Shown: positions 17,041 through 27,948, counted from the stretch's first letter. The stretch is 32,015 nt of DNA from Hofstenia miamia (GCA_004352715.1 SCFE01000075.1:321763-353777), one strand, 5' to 3'. Translations and numbers: made by a program. Notes: a model not told the origin generated them from the sequence alone.

Positions 17041-18882
17041 GCAGAATGAGAAGGCATACTAGTAGTCCCAAAAAGCCAATTCAAGGACACTGGGACAAAC
17101 AGGCACAAAGTCTCTCCCACTACGAGTCTGCACTGCTGATTCAAAGGCAAGCAGACAACTAGTGTACAGCAGCAGCAGGACAACTTTCCTTCTGGAAGTC
17201 CACAAAGCCAATTCAAGGGCAACTGGATAGAAGGAGTTTCAGGGGAAACAAAAGCAATTCAAGGCTAACAGTACTACAGAGCCCACAGCTGGTCACATGC
17301 TAACAGAGCAAACAAATGGGAACTAATTCCAAGGTTACCAAGTAGAAGGCATTAGCACAAGTTCAGAGCCCATGGAAATAGCCCATGAAAAATAGCAAAA
17401 ACAGAGAGCATAAACTTACCACTAGTGCTAGATGCAGAGAACAGGCCCATGGTAAATGTGATCATAAGCTATCTGAGAAACATGAAAAAAACATTGGAAA
17501 GGCCATATATGCAAAGTGTGGCACACATCACATTCAACAAAGACTTTACACTGTCAACAGCGCAAAATATAATGGCATATGTAGATCAAATAGTGAGCAT
17601 ACCCTAAATTAACATCAATAAGAAATATCTAACAATCATTTACAGTATATGCTAAAAGAAAAGGAGTTAAGAAGAATTTGGAAAATCAAATAGATCAAAC
17701 ATTAAGGATGTCAGGATGGCAAAGGTGCAGAAAGTACAAATAGTAATTGTTACAAAGACCACAATTGAAGAGATACTGGATTTCCTATATGAAATGTCTT
17801 TACAAGTACAAAATGTATTCTTATGGGAAAGAAAACCCACAGAAACAATGATAATGGAATTGATTAGATTCAATTTACAATTGGATTACTGAGCACAAGT
17901 ATACAGGATCATGGTGGACCCATGCACAGCAATAGACCTCAACAGTTAAATGAAAATGATTTAAGTGACGATGTATTAAGAAGGGGTAGAGAAGGCTAAC
18001 ACATTCTTTATAAAGTGCAAAATGGCAAGAACATCTAAAGCAAATAGAAAAAGTGTGCAAAACTATGAAGCTGGAAATGAAGATGGCAGAGGAATGGCCA
18101 TCAATATTAATTGAGGAATCATCAAGGAATACCATAGGACAATTGAGGTAGCATTATCTGAGATAAACCAGGCATACATACTAAATTTGAAAAAAGATTT
18201 CAAAAGTCTAGTTTACAAGGAAAAGAACATAGTGGAAATACAACTCAGAATGATGGCATGGATACTAGCAATCTTCACAACAGAAGACAAATAACAAAAA
18301 CCGCCGATTTCTAGAAGAGTAAAAAAAAGTTAACAAAAGCAAAAAGATTTGAAATCACCCTATCACCCATAAATACTAACACAAAGAGCTGGCTTTTAAA
18401 AGGACATGTTGAGAAAATTGAATTGCCAGACAAAATGCAAAAGCCAATGCAACTAATAGAGAGACTAATAAGCCAAGTAATCATCAACCATAGCTCAATG
18501 GGAAAAATATCAATAGTGGAGATAGCCAACAAAGCAGGGATCTACCCAAATGAAGTATCAATTTTTGATGAATAAATGAAAAAATACATGTGGGGTGCAA
18601 TGTTGGAAATGCAATTGAAACAACAACAGAGACAACCATGGATAACAACTAGAAAGATCATAAGAGGAAAATAGTAAGCATGGCAGATATAGTTCAAATG
18701 ATCAAAGATAAAAATGTACATCCAATAATAATGGGACAAATGAAAAGATATGAAAAAGAGAGCCCAAGATGCACATTTACCAAAATAATAAAAAGTGCAG
18801 AAATGATGAGAAAAGGTGGTATAACAGAACCTGTTGAAATATGTGAGATGATTACCAAGACAAAACAAGAGATGTGAGATGC
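17041..18882 (+). pseudogene. ORF3 of element B, truncated
   Basis: It starts, as in A, with a basic run and AGTAGTCCC, followed by four to five AATTCAAGGGC-like motifs (17078-17335). The protein is recognisable against A over 17425-17607 (VLDAENRPMVNVII, TLERPYMQS, DFTLSTAQNIMAY) and again at 18355-18880, with many stops and shifts. The segment 18496-18602 carries the possible helix-turn-helix (SIVEIANKAGIYPNEVSIF). It ends where the inverted LTR begins, at the point matching about 9840 in A, so the last 1.3 kb of ORF3 and B's 3' LTR are missing. Function unknown. Confidence 0.65.
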
Positions 18883-20040
18883 TGTAACATCCTCCACCTA
18901 GCCTATTTGCGCCATGTATCATTGATAGTGACTATCACTCGGTAAATTGTGGGTGAGGAGTTTCTAAGTTGTTAAACCATCAGACTCTTCTCTCTTATTA
19001 ACTAGTTATGTTAATTAAATAACTGAGCATTGACTATCCCTTTTTTAGTGACGGAGTTGTATGGCGTTTCCTCTTCAGTTCTTCTATGGGCTACTGCCCA
19101 AAGCCGATCTCCACAAGACAGTTCCTCTCCTTCTCGAACGATGATTGAGTCCACGGCACCACCTCAGCTCAACTGGAACTAATTATGTGTACCTTACTTT
19201 AGCTCAGTGCGTGCACTCGCGTAAAGTTGTAACTGACTTAAACTCAATTTTTTGTAAAGTGTTTATTGTTTTGATTTAGTAAAGCAACCAGGCATTGACA
19301 TGAACTGCATTTACATAACATTAAAACAGCCATTACCATAAAACTATCGGCTTAACAATTTAAATAATAAGACTGCAGTTTCCTATACTTACATTTAATA
19401 AGAGTACATGTAAGGTCATTTATCAGGTCGATTATAGTCGAGTCTCCTACTATTAAGAATATATATATTCCTAAGTGTCGACTATCCAGTCGTTTCAGGC
19501 ATCAATTATTTCATACATGTATTGATCGATAGTCAGACTAGGCAAGAATCGAAAAACTCCTAACCGTAACATAAGTGCGGTTTCGTGACTGGCACAAGGA
19601 CCCTTTGAATCGATCCCTTGATGGAATCCAGCCACTACTCGACACAACTTGCCTAGCTGCACATTTTATTAAATAATCAAAACAGATAAGAGTAGAAATG
19701 AAAATTAAATAAACTCCTAAGAATTTATTGTCCATCAAATTTCTGGTTAGTTCAAAGCTATTTATAAAAATTTTCTAAAAGTACCTGCTGATTTTGAATT
19801 TTAAATAATTCGTCTGCCAATATGGCTGTTCCTTTGTAAGCGTAATTTCACTCAATTTAGTTTGTCAAATGTTACTTGATCAGCTAACAAGTTTTCTTAA
19901 TTTGAACAATATTAAAGCTTAGTTGCATCTTACAAAAATAACTAAGATCATTAACTAAATTTTACAATTAATTTTAATTATTATCAATCATTCGACGTTG
20001 TTCTTCACTTGCAGCTTAGTTGCTTTTGGATGATGCTACA
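18883..20040 (-). repeat. Inverted LTR of the same family (1158 bp)
   Basis: On the plus strand it starts TGTAACATCCTC and ends GGATGATGCTACA, the exact reversal of the LTR ends. A TATA box (19759-19766, minus strand) and YY1-like site (19813-19828) are present. Divergence from the other copies is higher. The flanks do not match (ATGC left, GGAA right), and ORF3 lies on one side while a Polinton polymerase lies on the other; the two sides were probably joined by recombination between LTRs. Confidence 0.85.
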
Positions 20041-21860
20041 GGAAGGTTCAAAGACATGGTACCACTATAGAGTGCATTTGCGTCGCCATAGAACCCATAG
20101 GTGGTCTCCTTCTCAGGATTGTAGCCCTCTACCATCAGATTGTTGGCTTTAAAATAGTGATCAGAAAACGTGCTGCACATGCCTCCATGAATCCCGTCAA
20201 TTATAAAATTTAATTCTTCTTCATCATGTATAGGATCAAGAGAGATTTCTGTATACTTTAACATTGCGTGCCAGCTAAAGTTTGATTGTATAAAAAATGG
20301 CAGGATTAGATTATACGTCTCCATGCTCTGTATTCTAAACTTGTGTATCACATCAAGGAGTAATAATGTGTCCAAAATTAAATAGGTATCGAGGCAAATT
20401 TTTAAAATTTGAACACTCACATAGCACCCAGGTGTTTTGACGCTCAAAATCAAGCTCCTCCTGGGTTATGGGAATTTTTCCAGTTACCCATCTCTCCAAT
20501 CTTCTAAATCCGGGAGGCCCAACTTATTAAATTTTTCAAAGGTATCAAACCAAGTGTATGGAAAAAATCCTTTTCCTTGGGAGTATGCCCAAGCCTTTTG
20601 TTCACCTAGTCCTTCATTTAAAAATTTGTATTTTTCCACTCCAATATTTTTTGCAAGCATTGACAAACTTGTGGCTATGAATCAATAGCTATCTAAAAAC
20701 CAGAGTTCCTCATATATCAGCTTGTAAATTCCGCTTTTATCATTATATCCATCTACTGGCACCATCAAACTTAGTGATAGAAAAACTTCAGAGCTGCATG
20801 GGACACAGGAAACTTTCATTTGTAAAGTTTTTAATAAAATATGCATATCGTACTTGCTCCCATTATGCATAAAAACTAGTGTAAATTGTGGACTTTAATT
20901 TAAAATATTGCAATTATTGTGTGTGACCCCTCTTATTTCTCTGGAAAAATGGCAATGATAAATTACTTTAACATCCTCATGTGTAAACAGTTTTTTACAA
21001 AATATACATTTTGTTGCTGATGACAACATAACTCTCCTCTGCTCCTCTGATATTATTAGTTCATGATGGCGCTGCTGCATCTCATGCAACTGTTTTGCCA
21101 ATTTCCATAAATGATTCAATCCATGCTCCATACATTGCTCACCAGTATATATTTTGCATGTTAATAGTTTGTCCACCCTACTTGTTGCCACACAGACACC
21201 TGATTCAATTTCTTCAACATCTCATGATGTATAGCTTGCACACTATAAACTTTTCTGGAAATCACCTCTATATCCAGAGTACCAATGTAATTCTGTGCTT
21301 GATATGCTTTAAATTTAATTTTGTCTGATTGATCTGGAAATGTTATTCTTGGTTCTGGTACTCCACCGCATTTATTCTTATGTTTCTCCAACTTTTCTTG
21401 GGTCTTGATACTGGATAAACATTTTGGGCAAAAGAAATCACGTTTTCTATTCTTAAAAAATTTTAGACACACATTTAAATTGGTGATTGCAAGGTAGTGA
21501 CTCTTTTCTCCTTATTCAATCAGCAATAAATTAACCATCTTCTCATGGTGGCATGGAGACATCTATGCTGGCACAAGACAACAATCATTTAGTGAATACA
21601 CATTAACATTTATAGAGTTCCACGTCTCAAAAATACATACATCGTTGATTGACAATGGAAATGTTAATCCGGAATATTTTAACTCAGGAAGAAATTTTTT
21701 CATTCATATTATTTCACTCTGGTTTTTAATTTCTGGGTGAAGGCAAGCTAAGACGGAGTAGACCAAGCAGAGGTTTGATTGTCCTGTTTTTGGATAAATA
21801 ATTTGAAAAAGCACCTCAACATGCATTCTCTGATCTCTGTATGATAAATTCATGGCTATT
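20041..21860 (-). pseudogene. Polinton/Maverick-type protein-primed DNA polymerase B, N-terminal two thirds
   Basis: This family replicates Polinton/Maverick elements and related viruses from a protein primer. Going down the minus strand: an N-terminal region with LTFPLSINDVCIFE and NSINVNVYSL (about 21690-21590); a C-x2-C...H-x4-C finger (FFCPKCLSSIK, 21440-21370); Exo I-like TLDIEVIS (about 21280); a second Cys/His set ending REIRGVTHNNCN (about 20940-20900); Exo II-like HNGSKYDMHIL (20865-20835); GKGFFPYTWFD (about 20580-20545); LLLLDVIHKFR (20375-20335); GIHGGMCSTF (about 20190-20160) and motif A with YGDANALYSGTMS (about 20090-20050). At 20040 the LTR cuts it inside motif A, so motifs B and C of the palm are absent. 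At least four stops and several frame changes show it is dead. Confidence 0.85.
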
Positions 21861-22020
21861 ATTATTATTCAAAGTTGAACTTGATGGAATCTCATTTGGA
21901 TGGTTTTTATCAATATGCTTATGTAGCTCAGCCTTGCTGCCTGCCAAAATATGTCTTGCAACAGAGGCAAAAATTAACTACCATGCGTCTATGCTTTGAT
22001 TGTAAATGAGATCTTACTTT
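21861..22020 (-). pseudogene. C2H2-like zinc finger remnant upstream of the polymerase
   Basis: On the minus strand a CLCCKTYF stretch (about 21975-21950) and, after a small shift, AELHKHIDKNHP (about 21935-21900) together look like the two halves of one C2H2 finger. It runs towards the polymerase and may be its extreme N-terminus or the end of a separate Polinton gene. Frameshifts prevent a firm call. Confidence 0.4.
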
Positions 22021-22957
22021 TTTTGGGGAGGGGTTATTATAATGACACAAACCACAGAAATATTGAGAGGGTGTCTTTGGTCTAAATAGACCACACATTA
22101 GTAAACTCAGAAAATATTGATTAAAAAAAATTTAAAAAAACATGGAGAGAAATAATATGAAATTTAACATAAAACACAATTCGTTTTTCAAAGATGAAAT
22201 AATTTTGTTTTTGACACATTCTTGAATTTTTGAAATTATAAACCATAATGAGGAAAATTTATATAAACATGGAATATAATTAGTAATGTATGTAAAACAT
22301 GTAATCAGTGATGAATATATAAAAAAATACAAATGCATTATAAAACTCTTAAACGAGATTACAACATTTACTAAATAATGTGATCAAAAAGTAAAACATT
22401 AAAGAATTATCAATCAACTAGTGTAATAAAGAGAGAGGATAAAAACCAAGGTGTTATATAAAAATTTGACAGTCTAATATAAATAGATATTAACACATTC
22501 AATAATAAAATTAACAATAATGATAACTCTCTCTTCCTGTAAAGGTTGATTACATTGAAAATGTGTATTGAGAAAACACTGAATGACTAATGGAGCATGC
22601 AAGTCACTTTAAAATAATTATGCAATTATAAAAAAATGCATGGAGGGAGATGCTAGCATATTAAATAATAAACCGCAAATGAGGAGACACTCGATGTTCT
22701 ATAATAAACGGGAAGTATAAATTGACATCTTAACAAACAAATCAAAAAATAAATTTTTAACAAATAAACAAGTGTTAACATTCCATAAGAGTGTGGATTT
22801 AGAATGAAAAAAAAATAATAAAACACATATCTGTGTAATTTCAAAGATTTGTTCTAGTATCAACAATAAAAATTTGAAAAAATACATCTGCAAAGTTTTA
22901 AAATCTCATTAATTAATTAAAAATCAGTAATTGTTTTCAATGAAATTGCAAATGTGT
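22021..22957. other. AT-rich DNA without recognised gene
   Basis: Long A and T runs; short open frames here have low complexity and no motif. The right end serves as the 3' flank of the minus-strand gene that follows. Confidence 0.5.
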
Positions 22958-23837
22958 TTTATTTTTAAAAAATAAATAATGGCTAGGAAATAGCCCTGTG
23001 ACAATTAAAATAAATGCTTTTCAATTTGACAAGAGTATTTGATTATTTAAATTGTAAGAACTCTATCATGTTTTTTTTTAAAATGGAAAAGATGGTAAAC
23101 ACAATTATCAAAAATAATAAAAACATGCTATGTACTCACATGTTTGAAACACTGATTTCAGGCATCGGGGTTTTTTTAGTTGAGGTTTGGATGAGATCAC
23201 CGGATCCAGTTTGGTTCTCATAACTAGACATCATTTCCTTGACCTGGTTTTCGAAATTTGGCGACCATACTTCGAAATTTTCTTCTTCTTCCAGGATATT
23301 ATCAAAGCTAAAAAATTGATTAGCACAAAAAGCATTACGGATTTTAGATTAAAATATAATTCATAACATAAAAATATTGTTTTAATAATATACAATAATT
23401 GTTTTAGATAAATAGAAAACATTAACTCACTTGTTTTTTATTGAGGAAATTTCAGACCTGGTTTTGTACATACTGTGAAAAAATATTATAACAGAGTGCA
23501 TTGTAAAAACTTAATTTCTTAGATGAATAATAATATATATTTTACCCGTTGATGGTGAAAAAACAAAATTTTATATATATAGCNNNNNNNNNNNNNNNNN
23601 NNNNNNNNNNNNNNNNNNNNNNNNNNNNNNNNNNNNNNNNNNNNNNNNNNNNNNNNNNNATGAATAATAATATATATTTTACCCGTTGACGGTGAAAAAA
23701 CAAAATTTTATATATATAGCAAATATTGTCTTGTCAAAAGATACATCTAATGGGTCTTTGTACATATTCTCTCTGATTATGGTTTCAAATTGCTGGTTCC
23801 ACCCAGAGAGAAAGTCAGAAAGATTGATTGAATTCAT
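22958..23837 (-). CDS. Short spliced gene, four exons, unknown function
   Basis: Exon 1 is 23837-23683 (ATG in an AAAATG context; donor GG|GTAAAA). Exon 2 is 23472-23431 (acceptor TTTTTTCACAG, donor AA|GTGAGT, 42 bases). Exon 3 is 23307-23140 (acceptor ATTTTTTAG, donor CAT|GTGAGT, 168 bases). Exon 4 begins at 22995 (acceptor TTGTCACAG) and ends at TAG 22985-22983. The phases fit at every junction without a stop. A poly(A) signal AATAAA is at 22963-22958. The product would have about 125 residues: a start with SDFLSGWNQQFE, an acidic stretch LEEEENFEVW in exon 3 and a Ser/Thr-rich end. No domain is recognised. The predicted introns 2 and 3 are only 123 and 144 bases; intron 1 contains the N run and a duplicated stretch, so its size is not reliable. 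Confidence 0.6.
23584..23659. other. Assembly gap (76 N) with duplicated flanks
   Basis: Bases 23523-23583 and 23660-23720 are the same 61-base stretch with one difference (GATGG against GACGG). As at 11541, this points to unmerged contig ends or two haplotypes. The repeat covers the end of exon 1 of the minus-strand gene. Confidence 0.85.
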
Positions 23838-24376
23838 TTTAAAAGTAGAGTGTAAAAGAAAAAAGCAACGGATAATGTTAAAATCAAAATGTAAAGTGCG
23901 GAATTTTAAATTGCTAATCCAGGGTAGACCTGATTGGTTGAACCTGAAATGGAGATATCCAATTACAAGAGTCGTAGAATACATTTCTGACAGATCTACA
24001 AGAAACCCTTTTAAGAAATTGACAGATTCCTGAGAAAGCTATTAAAAAAGGCCTTTTGTTTAAAATTGCAAAGGGTGGAGCTTAACTCTAAAAGGCTTTT
24101 AAAATTTTGAGATGATTGACAATACCAGGATGTATTTGCAAAAAGACTTTGTGCTATTTTTTTAAAATGTAAAACTTAACATGCTCAAAAATTTAAATGT
24201 CATTGTTTGAGATTTGTAAACAATTTTCAAATTTTTTTTTGAACATACAATAAACCCATGGTATTTGCTAATATTATTACCATATATAGACATTATAAAT
24301 TAACCTATAGCAAGTCTTGTGGGTCTATATAAATCTAAGTATAATTTAAACAAATATTCACAATTTTGTTTTGAAG
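23838..24376. promoter_or_regulatory. Intergenic region between two divergent genes, with a TATA box for the right-hand one
   Basis: About 540 bases separate the minus-strand start at 23837 from the plus-strand start at 24377. TATATAAA at 24326-24333 lies 44 bases before the plus-strand ATG. No equally clear TATA box is seen for the minus-strand gene. The rest is AT-rich without a recognised element. Confidence 0.5.
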
Positions 24377-24784
24377 ATGATATCAACCATGTTTGATAGT
24401 GTTTTACAGAATTTTTCAACCATCAAACACAAGATGTGTGTTTTGCAAAACAATGATATTCCACTTCCAAACAATAAAACTTTACATGTTCTGTTTCACC
24501 CTTTGGAGGGGCAGTGTATGTGCGATACATGTTTGGGCCTTGATGATTACGATTGTACAAATGAAATGTCAAACTTCAAGATGTGTGGAGAGAATCTTCC
24601 TCATACATTTACAGTGGCGCAAGTATTACAAGCAAATGTGCATAAAATATACAAGGATGGATTCGCGATAGACAATGTAATAGAGGAGATTTTTAGACTG
24701 ATAGATGGTGAAGAAAGCAACTGCGTAAAAATCCCTTTAAACCACGGACATTTGTTAGAGTACTCTATATTAACTTGTAAATAA
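24377..24784 (+). CDS. Intronless 135-residue protein, unknown function, Cys-rich
   Basis: ATG 24377 opens a clean frame to TAA 24782-24784. TATATAAA stands 44 bases upstream and AATAAA at 24838-24843 about 55 bases downstream, a very compact unit. The middle has CMCDTCLGLDDYDC (C-x-C-x2-C-x7-C), which could bind zinc. The second half reads like helices (VAQVLQANVHKIY, NVIEEIFRLI). No signal peptide or membrane segment is seen and I do not recognise the family. Its position between Polinton polymerase and other small frames would allow a gene of an integrated DNA virus or element, but a host gene is equally possible. Confidence 0.6.
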   Translation: MISTMFDSVLQNFSTIKHKMCVLQNNDIPLPNNKTLHVLFHPLEGQCMCDTCLGLDDYDCTNEMSNFKMCGENLPHTFTVAQVLQANVHKIYKDGFAIDNVIEEIFRLIDGEESNCVKIPLNHGHLLEYSILTCK

Positions 24785-25837
24785 ATGTATATAGTTATTT
24801 TATACCAACATGTACTAGCATTTATGCAATATAATTAAATAAACTCGAACATTTTTGAACATATATAAACACATATCTTAATTACTTTTTTGTCTAATAA
24901 TTAACACAGTTAGCAGTTAAATTAGTTGATTAAATCAAGATAAAATATTAACAAAATATGTATAACTATCCATAACACTTATTTTTTTAAAAAAAATTAC
25001 AAAATAAAATTCACTTTCACTTTTATCATTAGTTAGAATATCTACAAGGTTCGCGTTTTTCATGAAATTAGTAAAAATTTCATGTGGTTAAATTACAATA
25101 AAATATACCTTTCACACATATTACAATTTTCAAAATAGCGTTATAAAGATGGTAAATTATCAAAAAATTATAAAAATATATCTTCTGTGTTTTCTTGAAA
25201 ACAGATTAGCGGTATCAAACACTATAATTGATACATGTTTTAATTAATTATTACTAAGCAAAATGGAGAAAAATAATTTATATAAGAAAATATTATTACA
25301 TGTGAATAACCACAAGTTTGATGCAATGTACAAAGTGTATTGAGTTTTAGAATATAAGAACAAATACATGTAATACCGATTTCTATTTTTATCTGTTAAC
25401 AAACACTACTTGCTGGTGAAACAAAAACAAAACAAATTAATAAGAAAATTCCTTACCTTCAAAAACAAATGGGGGGTTAGATTAGAATTCAGTTTCACTC
25501 AGTTTTTTTTCAAAATGTAAAATGAGCATTTGAATTATAAAAATTTTTTTAAAAAGTAAAAACTTAATTTCCATTAAATTTAAAAAATTGATTTAAACTA
25601 AAAATTTAGTAAATAAATATTTTATAACAATTTGACATTATTAGACTAAACGTGAATGAGCGAGTTCAACTCTTATTCATGAACCAAATAGCCCTGATGA
25701 GACTAGACTTTTGCACAAAGAATATTACTATTTCTCAACAACCAGGGATGTGTATATCAAACATTTAATTATAAAACAAAATTATATTCATTTGCTCATA
25801 AGCTTTCTAACCGTGTGGATTACCTTTTTTTGGAGTC
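24785..25837. other. AT-rich DNA without recognised gene
   Basis: Apart from the poly(A) signal at 24838-24843, this kilobase has only short, low-complexity frames and many A/T runs. No promoter, RNA gene or repeat is convincing. Confidence 0.5.
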
Positions 25838-26365
25838 ATGAAGAGTCATAATGTGTTATTCAAAGTACGTGGGAGTGTATTCAATAGTATTTATTATATC
25901 AAGGAGGTGTTGATTTTAATTGACGAAAAACTTTATATTCTTACAGTACACCATTCGAAAGAAGTGTTTGACCATCTCCCATGTCATATACAAAAAGATT
26001 TTAACTGGTACGAGCATAACTTTCATCATATTGCATTTACAGAGGGAAACCTCACAAGTGGACAAATGATTCAATTTATCATTTCACTAAATCTATCAAC
26101 TCGAAAGAACACGGTGTTTTGGGGATGTGATGCCATGAACTGTGAATTTCTTAGCTGTATAATCTCCCAGCCGGTGGCGAATTTATTAAATTTTGGATAT
26201 TGATACCCACAGAACACGTTGGATTCTATCACATGCATAAAAGACTATTACAGATTTGTACACCAAATGAAGACTCCGGGTATATTTGTTGATATTACTA
26301 GTAAATGTAAATTTAAGAAATTCATTGTAAAGCCTTTACCACATAGTGAAATACAGAGCAAATGA
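25838..26365 (+). pseudogene. Frame of about 175 residues with one internal TGA; weakly exonuclease-like
   Basis: ATG 25838 opens a frame to TGA 26201-26203; the same frame then runs on with coding character to TGA 26363-26365. The first part reads VRGSVFNSIYYIKEVLIL, then HLPCHIQKDFNWYEHNFHHI and FTEGNLTSGQM; later VFWGCDAMNCEFL and ISQPVANLLNFGY. From memory this order (a strand with IKEV, a Trp plus His segment, a G-x-E-like segment, then EFL...V-x-NL-x-x-G) resembles a recurrent exonuclease-like family found beside mobile elements in invertebrates. That link is weak and unverified. The internal TGA may be a Trp codon mutated by one base, or a sequencing error. No TATA box is obvious. Confidence 0.5.
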
Positions 26366-26555
26366 ATTATTTTTACTATTTTTCTTAAACTCTGATTTAT
26401 TTATTTATTTATTACCATGTTTTACATATAAATGAAATTTTTTCGAGTTAGAAGACTTGATGTAAAAGTCTTTTGTAATTGATAATTTTTTATTAGTATG
26501 ATATTTTATTATAAAATAGTGTTACATGAGGAAAAAGCGACGATGAAAACAAAAG
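26366..26555. promoter_or_regulatory. Convergent 3' ends with minus-strand poly(A) signals
   Basis: A TTTATTTATTTATTTATTA run (about 26396-26415) gives several AATAAA signals on the minus strand, 140-160 bases after the stop of the gene at 26556. No clear plus-strand signal is seen. Confidence 0.4.
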
Positions 26556-27025
26556 CTATATTTTTATTTTGCTAAACTCCAATACAATCCAATTTACATT
26601 ATTACCACCAGTTGAGGTTTCCATATCATTGTTGCGGAAAAGTTTTTTATTTACCAAAGTCTTGCAATTTTCACTGAGCGCGTTAACATAGTGTTTAGGA
26701 AGAAAGTAATAAAACCCGTTGCTGAGTTTAATCTTTACTGTGATACCATATCTCGTGTTCAAATGCACTGCATCCTCAATTGTAAACCATTGTTTTTTCG
26801 GAAGTTCACTAGCAGGGTATGCACTTGAAAAAGTGTGTGATGATAGTAGCGGCTGGGAGTTGACATCATTTAAATGTTGTAAAACATTATCACATGTTAA
26901 AACCAATATCAAGAAGCTTTGTTTTCTACAGGAATATATGAGGCAACTTCCAATTCATCAGTTAATTCCACAATGCCAACATTAAAACGATCTTAAACTT
27001 GATTTAAAATCACAGCATATTCAGG
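26556..27025 (-). pseudogene. Broken frame of about 150 residues, unknown family
   Basis: A likely exon opens after an acceptor TTTCTAG at 27026 and reads PEYAVILNQV, a TAA, then FNVGIVELTDELEVASYIPVE (the last residues before a shift near 26915). The main frame then runs 26912-26556: LTCDNVLQHLNDVNSQP, KKQWFTIEDAVHLNTRYG, then GFYYFLPKHYVNAL and a short C-terminus. The TRYG...LPK-x-Y pattern recalls small proteins of unknown role that I have seen beside mobile elements in invertebrates, but no name can be given. One stop and one frameshift argue for decay; a further intron could explain one of them. Confidence 0.45.
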
Positions 27026-27245
27026 CTAGAAACAAATGTGATTGGCAATCATTTACTACAATAACTACCAACACATGCAACCCCTTTTTGCCAAATATGT
27101 CTTCTATACTTCTTTTCTCATCAGAAAAACACTGAATGTTATCCACGATCAATTGTTGATTAGCACAACCTGAACAAGTCGCAATGACAACACCTTTGAC
27201 ATAAACCTGTCTAGAAATTACAACAAAGTAAAGATTTCGTCTTGT
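27021..27245 (-). pseudogene. DNL-type zinc finger protein fragment (DNLZ/Tim15/Zim17 family)
   Basis: Proteins of this family help mitochondrial Hsp70 stay soluble. The open stretch of 74 codons contains VYVKGVVIATCSGC, then LIVDNIQCF and RSIEDIFGKKG, which follow the family pattern: Y-x-x-GVV-x-x-x-C-x-x-C, LIADNL-x-x-F, and IED-I-x-x-x-G. The second zinc Cys pair is present; the first pair should lie upstream on another exon and is not seen. The conserved His-His before LIADNL is Gln-Gln here and the name-giving DNL is DNI. A splice acceptor may lie at about 27207-27214 (TCTAGACAG). It is either a diverged paralogue or a decayed piece. It slightly overlaps the start of the preceding frame, so both cannot be intact exons. 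Confidence 0.65.
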
Positions 27246-27948
27246 TTATCTAATGTCCCTAGTACACAAGCAGCATTATGCTGAATAATTATCGATGTTA
27301 TTAGTAGTATATATAAGGGAGACCCCGTCTCATTGGGACACCCTGAAGTTCTCATAACACTTAGCTGATTCATGGATATTGGAGGAGTGGTTTTAGTGAT
27401 TCATCATTTGATTGACAGACCACTAATTGGTTTTCAGTGATGTCACATACTTGATATTTTGTAAGTATGTCTACTAATGGATTTCAATTAGTGATTCATG
27501 ATACTTTTAATTGATTTTATGATGATTCATGTTAGGGCCCATTTTTACACTGTTTTGGTATGACTAATTTCACTTTGTTAATATCACAATTGTTTGCATT
27601 ACATCTCGTTAATATATATACCTTATTATAATACATTACACTCGCTTGCATACATTAGATCTTGTTAATATATACCTCATTATTGTTTTTTCCATGAGTT
27701 CAGTTGATTACATGTACAGTATATTTTGGGAAAACTTTCAAAACCACATTTCGCATTTGTCAAAATTCATTGTTAACATGCTTATCCTATCATGGTTTTT
27801 CAAACAATAATTAATTTTCATAATTTCAATAACTTGCAAGTACAATCTTTAACTTGCTTTTGGGAATTTTTTTTGAAAATGACTTCACCTTGTTTTCAAA
27901 AACATGCAATTTCATTTACGTAAACAATGTTTTCGTTTCTATGCAAAT
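27246..27948. other. AT-rich DNA with imperfect direct repeats
   Basis: TATATAA near 27309-27317 is followed by a GC-richer stretch (GGGAGACCCCG) that could be a promoter, but no gene follows. Variants of GTGATTCAT recur between 27395 and 27530. GTTAATATATATACC (about 27608) returns as GTTAATATATACC (about 27664), each followed by an ATTA-rich stretch. No coding region is seen. Confidence 0.4.

Larger units (their letters stand above)
12491..18882 (+). mobile_element. Ty3/Gypsy LTR retrotransposon, element B (older relative, heavily deleted)
   Basis: It has the same gene order as element A but more damage: LTR remnant, no primer-binding site, no gag N-terminus, shortened protease, RT joined to the end of RNase H, integrase split by a solo LTR, and ORF3 cut short at 18882 by an inverted LTR. 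Element A's 3' LTR ends inside B's LTR remnant, so A probably inserted into B's 5' LTR. Confidence 0.8.

Noticed and set aside
22021-25837. CRISPR, tRNA or rRNA genes in the AT-rich parts
   Set aside because: No regularly spaced repeats and no cloverleaf or rRNA-like sequence was recognised.
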